Assembly: GCA_025800435.1 (NCBI GenBank)
Contig: JAOXRV010000268.1
Location: forward strand, 1-8,891
Direction of reading: 5' to 3'
DNA from: Cellvibrionaceae bacterium
Lineage (GTDB): Bacteria; Pseudomonadota; Gammaproteobacteria; Pseudomonadales; Cellvibrionaceae
Length of the DNA: 8,891 bases
Shown: in pieces, positions 1 to 5,235 of the stretch
How positions within the stretch are numbered: the first letter of the stretch is position 1
Layout of the letters: each line of letters begins with the position of its first letter
Program-made: the position numbers and the translations under genes
The notes under the pieces: model-generated
The model's input: the letters and a program-made list of their open reading frames with translations, nothing else
Told to the model about the DNA's origin: nothing
The model's database searches: none

Positions 1-2
1 TG

Positions 3-857
3 CACGCGGCCTTTGAGCCCAAGCAAGTGGCCGATCACCTCGCCGCCGAGCAAGTTGAACTGGCCACCTTTTTGCCGATGATGTGGAACGCCATGCTGGC
101 CCTGCCAGATTTGGCCGAGCGCGATTTCTCCCACTTTAAAACCGGCGTCTACGCCATGGCACCCATGGATGCCGCTACCCTAGAGCAGGTGCGCACTGCC
201 TTTGGCTGCGCCATGCACCTGGGCAGCGGCCAAACCGAGTTTGCCCCCTCGGCCTGCTTCTTCTGGGACCAAAGCCCCACCGAACACGGCGAAGGCAACT
301 ATTGGGGCAAACCGGTTTGCGGGGTCGACCAAGCGGTGATCGATGAACAAGGTAATGAACTGCCCCCAGGCGAGATTGGTGAAATTGTCTGGCGCGGTCC
401 CCAGGCCATGAGCGGCTACTTTAAAAACCAAGAAGCCTCGCTGGAGGCCAGCAAGTTTGGTTGGCACCACAGCGGCGATCTGGGCCTGATCGATTCCGAA
501 GGTCAACTGCTGTTTGTGGATCGTAAAAAAGACACCATTAAAACCGGCGGTGAAAATGTTTCTTCGATGAAGGTGGAACAAACCCTGCTAAGCTACGACG
601 GTGTGTTCCAGGCCGCTGCCTTTGGCGTGCCCCACCCCCACTGGAGCGAGGCGGTCTGCGCCTGCGTAATCCCCACCCCCGGCGCCGAGCTGGACGAGGC
701 TGCCCTAATCGCCCACTGCAAGGCGCACTTAGGCGGCTTTGAAGTTCCCAAAGCGGTGATCATCGCCGACAGCCTGCCCATGACCGGCACCGGTAAAATT
801 CGCAAAGTTGAGCTGCGCATGGAGCATAAAGACCTGTTTAAAGACACCGCGCCCTAA
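3..857 (+). CDS. Acyl-CoA synthetase (AMP-binding family), 3' part only
   Basis: This is the C-terminal 284 residues of an adenylate-forming enzyme that would activate a carboxylic acid (probably a fatty acid) with ATP and load it onto CoA in the cytoplasm. The frame is open to the left edge, so the start and the P-loop motif (TSGTTG-like) lie outside the window. A GTG at 27 opens the same frame but falls inside the domain, so it is not taken as the start. Visible family motifs, in order, are GSGQTE (the YGxTE-like A5 motif), the acceptor region HHSGDLGLID, the hinge motif FVDRKKDTIKTGGENVSS, and TGTGKIRK with the catalytic C-terminal lysine. The C-terminal subdomain is complete and ends normally at TAA. 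The exact acid substrate cannot be told. The family call is firm; medium- or long-chain fatty acid or a related carboxylate is inference. Confidence 0.93.
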   Translation, partial: HAAFEPKQVADHLAAEQVELATFLPMMWNAMLALPDLAERDFSHFKTGVYAMAPMDAATLEQVRTAFGCAMHLGSGQTEFAPSACFFWDQSPTEHGEGNYWGKPVCGVDQAVIDEQGNELPPGEIGEIVWRGPQAMSGYFKNQEASLEASKFGWHHSGDLGLIDSEGQLLFVDRKKDTIKTGGENVSSMKVEQTLLSYDGVFQAAAFGVPHPHWSEAVCACVIPTPGAELDEAALIAHCKAHLGGFEVPKAVIIADSLPMTGTGKIRKVELRMEHKDLFKDTAP

Positions 858-874
858 GCAGCGGACCGCTGGAC

Positions 875-908
875 ATTTGCCCCCCAGACCGTTACAAAGG
901 GGGCAAAT
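875..908 (+). repeat. Perfect 10-bp inverted repeat (hairpin) ahead of putP
   Basis: The arms ATTTGCCCCC (875-884) and GGGGGCAAAT (899-908) are exact reverse complements around a 14-nt loop. They lie 18 nt after the acyl-CoA synthetase stop and 17 nt before the putP start. No T-run follows on either strand, so it is not a canonical Rho-independent terminator. It may act as an mRNA-stabilising or attenuating hairpin, or as a protein-binding site. The repeat is certain; its role is not known. Confidence 0.5.
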
Positions 909-925
909 AAACCAATGGAAAACCC

Positions 926-2353
926 ATGCTGGCCTTTAACTCCGCTGTTATCAGCACCTTTTTACTCTATCTACTCATCATCCTCGGCATTGGCTACTAC
1001 GCCTGGCGCCGCACCCAAAATGCCGGTGACTATTTTTTGGGCGGGCGCCAGCTCTCGCCTTTTGTGGCCGCCTTAAGTGCCGGGGCCTCGGATATGAGCG
1101 GCTGGGTACTGCTGGGTTTACCGGGCGCGGCCTATCTATCGGGCCTAGATAATTTATGGATTGCCCTCGGCCTATTGCTCGGGGTGGCGGCCAACTGGCT
1201 GTTTTGTGCCAAACCACTGCGCCGGGCCAGTGAACAACTCGATGTCGTAACCGTGCCCGCCTATTTACAACAGCGCTTTGGCGGCACCGGCGTGGCCCTG
1301 CCCAGTATCGCCTCGGTGTTTATTTTACTGTTCTTCCTATTTTATGTGGCCGCCGGTTTAATCGGCGGCGGCAAATTGTTTGAGGCAGTATTTGGACTGG
1401 ATTATTACCTGGCAGTTCTGGTTGGCACCGGCATTGTCATTTTATACACCCTCTTTGGCGGCTTTCTGGCGGTTTCCTGGACCGATGTCTTCCAGGGCTT
1501 ATTGATGTCGGCGGCGCTGCTGCTGGTGCCGGTGGTGGTGATGCAAAACAGCGGTGGTGCCGAGCCATTTTTTGCCAAGCTCGATGCCATTAATCCCGCC
1601 CTGCTCGACCCCCTTACCGACAAAGATGGCAATGCCCTCAGTGTCATCGCCATTATCAGCCTGCTCGGTTGGGGCTTGGGCTACTTTGGCCAACCCCATA
1701 TCCTGGCCCGTTTTAAAGCCATTAAATCCGCCGAGCAGGTGGGCAACGCCACCATCATTGCGCTGGCCTGGACCTTCTTTATTTTTGTCGGCGCCATTCT
1801 GATTGGTCTGGCCGGCAAGGTGCAGTTTGCCAGCGAACTGGCCGACAGCGAAAAAGTGTTTATGGCCCTGGTTAACGCCCTGTTTCACCCTTTGATTGCG
1901 GGCATTTTACTGGCGGCTATTTTAGCGGCCATTATGAGCACCATCGATTCCCAGCTCTTGGTTTGCTCCTCGGCCCTGGCCGAAGACCTCTACCCGCTAA
2001 TTCACAAGGGCGAACTAAGCGGCGAACGCCGACTGCAAATAGGACGCTATGCGGTGGGCGCCATCGCCCTGCTGGCCGTGTTATTGGCGATGGATAAAAA
2101 CAGTAAGGTATTGGATGTGGTGTCCTACGCCTGGGCCGGGCTTGGGGCATCATTGGGCCCGGCAATTTTAATCAGCTTATATTGGCAAAAAATGAGCCGC
2201 GCCGGTGCATTGGCCGGGGTGATTACTGGCGGTTTAACGGTCATTATCTGGGCCCGCTATAAAACCGAGCTATGGGGCTTATATGAACTGATACCGGGCT
2301 TTATCTTGTCGGCCCTGGCGATTGTGCTGGTCAGCCGTCTCGGCAACAAATAG
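926..2353 (+). CDS. putP: Sodium/proline symporter, PutP-type (SSS family)
   Basis: This inner-membrane protein of 475 residues would import proline together with Na+ (solute:sodium symporter family; E. coli PutP has 502). The N-terminus DYFLGGRQLSPFVAALSAGA runs into SDMSGWVLLGLPG, which matches the PutP signature holding the Na+-site aspartate (D56 here, D55 in E. coli) and R41. LGWGLGYFGQPHILARF near 247-263 and AAIMSTIDSQLLVCSSALAE near 334-353 are also PutP-like; S338-T339 correspond to the Na+-coordinating Ser-Thr pair. About a dozen hydrophobic membrane segments are visible. The ATG at 926 is the first start after an in-frame TAA at 908-910, with a weak GGA at 917-919. A PutA gene is not in the window. 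Another SSS substrate is possible, but the signatures favour proline. Confidence 0.92.
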   Translation: MLAFNSAVISTFLLYLLIILGIGYYAWRRTQNAGDYFLGGRQLSPFVAALSAGASDMSGWVLLGLPGAAYLSGLDNLWIALGLLLGVAANWLFCAKPLRRASEQLDVVTVPAYLQQRFGGTGVALPSIASVFILLFFLFYVAAGLIGGGKLFEAVFGLDYYLAVLVGTGIVILYTLFGGFLAVSWTDVFQGLLMSAALLLVPVVVMQNSGGAEPFFAKLDAINPALLDPLTDKDGNALSVIAIISLLGWGLGYFGQPHILARFKAIKSAEQVGNATIIALAWTFFIFVGAILIGLAGKVQFASELADSEKVFMALVNALFHPLIAGILLAAILAAIMSTIDSQLLVCSSALAEDLYPLIHKGELSGERRLQIGRYAVGAIALLAVLLAMDKNSKVLDVVSYAWAGLGASLGPAILISLYWQKMSRAGALAGVITGGLTVIIWARYKTELWGLYELIPGFILSALAIVLVSRLGNK

Positions 2354-2366
2354 CCACAATATAAAC

Positions 2367-2394
2367 AAAAACGGCGCCCGCAGGCGCCGTTTTT
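2367..2394. terminator. Bidirectional Rho-independent terminator between putP and cytochrome c genes
   Basis: AAAAACGGCGCC (2367-2378) and GGCGCCGTTTTT (2383-2394) form a perfect 12-bp stem around the 4-nt loop CGCA. T-runs follow the GC stem on both strands. It lies 13 nt past the putP stop and 15 nt past the cytochrome gene stop, so it should end transcription of both convergent genes. Confidence 0.92.
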
Positions 2395-2409
2395 GGGGAA
2401 GTAATAAAC

Positions 2410-2715
2410 TTACTTCAAGCTGGCGTAATAAGCAGCCAGGTTAGCCATATCCGCATCGGACAGCATAGCGGCCTGGCCTTTCATCACCGGGTCAGGGCGA
2501 GTGCCCGCTTTAAAATCCTTCATCTGCTTAAGCAGGTATTGCTCTTTTTGACCGGCCAGGTTGGGGTACATGGGGATAGCACTGATACCGTTGGCACCGT
2601 GACAGGCAGCGCAGACCGCAGCTTTGGCCTTACCGGCAGCCGCATCGGCGGCGATGGCACTAGTGGCGGCCACACTCATGGCGGCACCGACTAAACATAA
2701 CATCAGTTTTTTCAT
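2410..2715 (-). CDS. Small periplasmic class I cytochrome c (c553/c4-like)
   Basis: The gene encodes a 101-residue electron-transfer haemoprotein exported to the periplasm. Residues 1-22 form a Sec signal peptide (MKK start, hydrophobic core, likely cut after AIA). The haem-binding motif is CAACH at 35-39, with H39 as one axial ligand. M78 in RPDPVMKG is the probable methionine ligand, by alignment with the usual RxxPxM motif. The C-terminal helix LSDADMANLAAYYASLK is typical of the c553 and half-c4 family. Only one haem site is present, so this is a monohaem protein. The ATG at 2715 has GGAG (plus-strand 2724-2727) 8 nt upstream. It stands alone, convergent with putP; the redox partner is unknown. 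A role as soluble donor to an oxidase is inference from the family. Confidence 0.93.
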   Translation of the reverse strand: MKKLMLCLVGAAMSVAATSAIAADAAAGKAKAAVCAACHGANGISAIPMYPNLAGQKEQYLLKQMKDFKAGTRPDPVMKGQAAMLSDADMANLAAYYASLK

Positions 2716-2873
2716 GGATCTAACTCCGTTTTATCAGACAAATCACAAACCACCCGTTAATGGCAGCTTTCGCTTTGGGCTGGCGGCTTTAGCCACTCTA
2801 ATACCCCATTTTACCGCAGCCTCACTGAACCCAGGCATACGGTGACTAACACGCGCTTGTTAAAATCGCATAA

Positions 2874-2901
2874 ATTATAGCTGCTAATTAACCAATGTAT
2901 A
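2874..2901 (-). promoter_or_regulatory. Candidate sigma70 promoter for the cytochrome c gene
   Basis: Read on the minus strand, TATACA (2901-2896) is followed after 16 nt by a perfect TATAAT (2879-2874). The -35 box matches 4 of 6 consensus bases. It would give a 5' leader of roughly 150 nt before the ATG at 2715, which is long. AT-rich sequence here produces such matches easily, so this is tentative. Confidence 0.35.
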
Positions 2902-3002
2902 TTAAAGATTGCTTATGCCTACCCTATTGATATGAGACAAGATCCTGCAAATTGGCAACAAATAAGCCTTTTTTGCCCGCAAATTATTAGTGCCGGTGGC
3001 TC

Positions 3003-3052
3003 GCTTTTGGTATCATCAACCGATGGTTTAAGCGCACAAAAGCCTATTTTTT
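3003..3052 (+). terminator. Terminator-like hairpin upstream of the sigma gene
   Basis: GCTTTTG (3003-3009) pairs with CAAAAGC (3037-3043). Inside lies a small hairpin, CATC (3014-3017) with GATG (3022-3025). CTA and then six T's follow (3047-3052). The outer stem is only 7 bp with a long loop and the T-run is offset by 3 nt, so it is a weak terminator at best. If real, it would end a short plus-strand transcript that begins within the intergenic region. Confidence 0.3.
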
Positions 3053-3122
3053 AACCTATCCGATCAAATAATAGTCGAGACAGAGGGCGCCTCCGCCACA
3101 AGCGGGCCATATTAGTATGGGT

Positions 3123-3155
3123 AAAGCAGGCCGGTGGATAATCACCCGCCGCTTT
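3123..3155 (+). repeat. Imperfect hairpin in the leader of the ECF sigma gene
   Basis: AAAGC (3123-3127) pairs with GCTTT (3151-3155). After a bulged A, GGC and GGTG (3129-3136) pair with CACC and GCC (3143-3150) with one C-C mismatch, leaving a 6-nt loop GATAAT. The hairpin ends 35 nt before the sigma start codon. One further T follows the GCTTT arm, too short a run for a normal terminator. It could influence translation or transcription of the sigma gene; no function is shown by sequence alone. Confidence 0.4.
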
Positions 3156-3190
3156 TCACAATTGATTAGCTTGACCATAGCTAGGATTAA

Positions 3191-3739
3191 ATGAGTAACA
3201 ACAACAACGGCGATAGCTCTACTCACAAAAAGAACATACTCGAACAGCTATTTAGTGAACACGCCGCCGGCCTGGTTCGCTTTCTCGCCCGAAAAACACG
3301 TAGCCAAGAAGACGCTGAGGATATCGCTCAGGGGGCCTTCCTGCGCATTCAAAAACTGGAAAACCTCGACAAGCTCGACAACCCCCGGGCCTATCTGTAC
3401 CAAACCGCTTCCAACCTGGCGATTGACCAATTGCGTCGAGCCAAGTTGCACCGGGGCTATATTCAAAGCGAAACCCCAACGGCCACCGAGACAGAAGAGC
3501 TCGGTGGCAACCATGTTGACCAAGCTACCCCAGAGCGCTTGCTGGCGGCCAAAGAAGAGCTACAGCGAATTGAGGCAACCATCGAAGTGTTGCCCTTTAA
3601 AGCCCGCCAAGCGTTTTTGCTGCATCGCACCAAGGGCCTGGCCTACAGCGATATCGCCAAAGAGATGGGGGTTTCTGTCAGCAGTGTGGAAAAATATATA
3701 CTGCTTGCGTTAAAGCAATGCCATCAAGCGCTGAAATAA
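3191..3739 (+). CDS. FecI-type ECF RNA polymerase sigma factor
   Basis: The 182-residue protein would direct RNA polymerase to the promoters of a cell-surface signalling regulon. It is an ECF sigma factor with only regions 2 and 4. Sigma2 spans about 17-85 and includes SQEDAEDIAQGAFLRI and PRAYLYQTASNLAIDQLRR, which closely resemble FecI-family signatures. A variable linker covers 86-112. Sigma4 spans about 118-180, with the helix-turn-helix LAYSDIAKEMGVSVSSVEKY at 150-169. The first ten residues are a polar, Asn-rich tail. The ATG at 3191 has AGGA at 3183-3186. A FecR-like gene and an STN-type TonB receptor follow on the same strand, which supports the FecI assignment. The 297-nt gap to the fecR-like gene is longer than usual for such pairs. 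Target promoters are unknown. Confidence 0.93.
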   Translation: MSNNNNGDSSTHKKNILEQLFSEHAAGLVRFLARKTRSQEDAEDIAQGAFLRIQKLENLDKLDNPRAYLYQTASNLAIDQLRRAKLHRGYIQSETPTATETEELGGNHVDQATPERLLAAKEELQRIEATIEVLPFKARQAFLLHRTKGLAYSDIAKEMGVSVSSVEKYILLALKQCHQALK

Positions 3740-3905
3740 ACCGCTTTCTATCGCAATAATCAACCAGTACACCCCGCCATAAGCCGCTTATCCTACCGCC
3801 AGTCCGGCCCGCCGCAGAATTTTAACTTTTTTGAATTTTGGCATGCGGAAACTGTCATATTAACCGTCTAAGATGTATAGAACGATATAAATCACGGAAC
3901 ATTCA

Positions 3906-3946
3906 GTAAAGCAGCAAAATAATTACAGCACAAGTTGCTGCTTTAC
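3906..3946 (+). repeat. Perfect 12-bp inverted repeat between sigma and FecR-like genes
   Basis: GTAAAGCAGCAA (3906-3917) and TTGCTGCTTTAC (3935-3946) are exact reverse complements around a 17-nt AT-rich spacer. No T-run follows, so it is not a standard terminator. The right arm overlaps the -35 box of a candidate promoter (3942-3947), so it could be a regulator-binding site controlling the fecR-like gene. It could also be an RNA hairpin if transcription reads through from the sigma gene. The repeat is directly visible; both roles are inferred. Confidence 0.55.
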
Positions 3947-3970
3947 AAGGTAATAACCAGATTTTATATC
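3942..3970 (+). promoter_or_regulatory. Candidate sigma70 promoter for the fecR-like gene
   Basis: TTTACA (3942-3947, 5 of 6 consensus bases) and TATATC (3965-3970, 4 of 6) are separated by an ideal 17 nt. The start site would be near 3977, leaving a leader of about 60 nt before the GTG at 4037. The -35 box overlaps the right arm of the 12-bp inverted repeat. No clear terminator follows the sigma gene, so read-through may also supply the fecR-like mRNA. Confidence 0.4.
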
Positions 3971-4036
3971 TTGAAATTTAAAAATTAAAAACTGTTCCAC
4001 CAAACACAGCCAAACGATATTGCTCAAGGATGCCAA

Positions 4037-5029
4037 GTGAGCCACAGCCAAACCGGTATTGCCCCCAATACCATCGACCAACAGCTGCTCGATGCGGCCG
4101 CGTACTGGATCGTCAAGCTTCGCTCTGACGAATGCCAGCGCACCGACAAGCAGCGCTTTTCCCGCTGGGTCGAAGCCGACCCGCGCCACGCAGAGGCGTT
4201 TGACCAGTTGCTGGACACCTGGCAGGCCAGCGCGCACCTGAATATTGAGCCCGAGCCCCGCAGTGGCAACAGCCGCTTTGGCTGGGGCGGCGCCATTGCC
4301 GCAGGTTTAGCACTGCTGGTTGCCAGCGCCACCCTGCTGTGGCGGGGCAATATACCCAACGCCCCCACCCTGCCAACTGCCGAACTGCACAGCACCGAGC
4401 GCGGCGAATTCAAAAGCCTGAGCCTGGCCGATGGTTCCGCGCTGGAATTGAACACCAACACCCGCCTGAGCGTGCAGCTCGGCGAAAATCTGCGCCAGGT
4501 AAAACTGCTGCAAGGTGAAGCCTTCTTTAATATTGCCAGCGATCGCCAGCGCCCCTTTCAGATCGACCTGGGCGATGCGGTAGTAACCGTTGTGGGCACT
4601 GCCTTCAATATTCGCAAAACCGACACTGCCGCCCATATTTTGGTCACCGAAGGAACCGTAAAGGTTGCCGAAAACAGTGAGCACAGCGCCCTGCCTGGGG
4701 CCAAAACCGAGCTGGTGGCCGGCCAAAAAGTTAGTGTTTACAAACGCACTGGGCTCGGCCAAGTGAGCAATAAACACAAGCCACTGCACTGGCGCAGCCA
4801 GATCTTGGTGTTTGATCAGCTGCCCCTCAACGAGGCCCTGGCCGAGCTCAATCGCTACCTCAAACAACCCATTGAGCTAAGCACTGGCGAGCTGAAAGCC
4901 CACAGGGTTTCAGGCACTTTCAGCCTGGACGAACCCGAGGCCACCCTTACCGCCCTGCTGCAAACCTTTGAGCTACAAACCAGCATCAATGCCCAGGGCC
5001 AAACCACCATCAGCAGCAACGCTGAATAA
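4037..5029 (+). CDS. FecR-family anti-sigma regulator, inner membrane
   Basis: The 330-residue protein would hold the neighbouring sigma factor inactive (or activate it) and receive a periplasmic signal from the TonB receptor. An N-terminal cytoplasmic FecR_N-like domain (DUF4880) spans about 17-62, with AAYWIVKLRS and FSRWVEADPRHAEAF. One transmembrane helix lies at about 84-102. The FecR domain covers about 118-211 (ERGEFKSLSLADGS; VVGTAFNIRK). A C-terminal STN-like domain (DUF4974 type) is at about 257-312. G187-T188 sits in the GTxFxVR-type motif where FoxR-like proteins undergo self-cleavage; cleavage here is inference. The start is GTG with AAGGA at 4026-4030, 6 nt upstream; no ATG start is available in the early frame. 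Length is typical of the family. A terminator separates it from the receptor gene. Confidence 0.93.
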   Translation: MSHSQTGIAPNTIDQQLLDAAAYWIVKLRSDECQRTDKQRFSRWVEADPRHAEAFDQLLDTWQASAHLNIEPEPRSGNSRFGWGGAIAAGLALLVASATLLWRGNIPNAPTLPTAELHSTERGEFKSLSLADGSALELNTNTRLSVQLGENLRQVKLLQGEAFFNIASDRQRPFQIDLGDAVVTVVGTAFNIRKTDTAAHILVTEGTVKVAENSEHSALPGAKTELVAGQKVSVYKRTGLGQVSNKHKPLHWRSQILVFDQLPLNEALAELNRYLKQPIELSTGELKAHRVSGTFSLDEPEATLTALLQTFELQTSINAQGQTTISSNAE

Positions 5030-5035
5030 TTTTTT

Positions 5036-5061
5036 AAAAGTAGGCCAAACAGCCTACTTTT
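5036..5061 (+). terminator. Rho-independent terminator after the fecR-like gene
   Basis: AAAAGTAGGC (5036-5045) and GCCTACTTTT (5052-5061) form a perfect 10-bp stem with a 6-nt loop CAAACA, starting 6 nt after the stop codon. The T-run is four bases, with T5 on the opposite side (5031-5035) allowing either orientation. It should at least partly uncouple the fecR-like gene from the receptor gene. Confidence 0.8.
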
Positions 5062-5088
5062 ACCCCCTACCCTAAGTTCCGCTATTCA

Positions 5089-5117
5089 TTGTTAAGTCCG
5101 GCGTTTTCAGTTATAAA
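5089..5117 (+). promoter_or_regulatory. Candidate sigma70 promoter for the TonB receptor gene
   Basis: TTGTTA (5089-5094, 4 of 6 consensus bases) and TATAAA (5112-5117, 5 of 6) are exactly 17 nt apart. The pair lies just after the terminator and about 120 nt before the receptor's start codon. It suggests the receptor has basal transcription of its own. I could not see a convincing FecI-type ECF promoter in this gap, although those consensus sequences are poorly defined across lineages. Confidence 0.5.
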
Positions 5118-5235
5118 GGGCCGGGCGTATGACGCTTTTATATACATACAAGGCGGCTCACTCTTACTGCCATTTCCTAGAGCGCAGCAGAGCCAACAAT
5201 ACCAACACCAGTAATAGCACTTAGAGCAATCGGTT

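Larger units (their letters stand above)
2716..3190. other. 475-bp gene-free region between divergent cytochrome c and ECF sigma genes
   Basis: No convincing gene lies here. The stretch is AT-richer than the flanking genes. It holds a candidate minus-strand promoter for the cytochrome gene (2874-2901), a terminator-like hairpin with T6 on the plus strand (3003-3052), and a second hairpin (3123-3155) just ahead of the sigma-factor gene. A GCAAATT direct repeat occurs at 2947-2953 and 2979-2985. I could not pick a good sigma70 or ECF promoter for the sigma-factor gene. A 40-codon reading frame at 2932-3054 has no ribosome-binding site and is not called. Confidence 0.6.

Noticed and set aside
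2932..3054. 40-codon open frame on the plus strand between the cytochrome and sigma genes
   Set aside because: It has no ribosome-binding site, no recognisable motif, and lies in AT-rich DNA full of hairpins. Such a length is expected by chance.
3779..3791. Near-palindrome ATAAG-CCG-CTTAT after the sigma gene
   Set aside because: The stem has only 5 bp and no T-run follows. It is too weak to call a terminator or an operator.
3847..3871. ECF-like promoter GGAAAC ... CGTCTAA before the fecR-like gene
   Set aside because: The two boxes resemble ECF consensus elements, but they are only 12 nt apart (GGAAAC to CGTC), about 4 nt shorter than the usual spacing.
4307..4867. 186-codon minus-strand frame inside the fecR-like gene
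   Set aside because: It lies opposite a clear FecR-family gene with intact domains. It shows no recognisable motifs and is explained by the codon bias of the other strand.
5129..5224. 31-codon ATG-started frame just before the receptor gene
   Set aside because: There is no clear ribosome-binding site and the peptide is low-complexity and polar at its end. It is out of frame with the receptor, and a leader-peptide role has no support.
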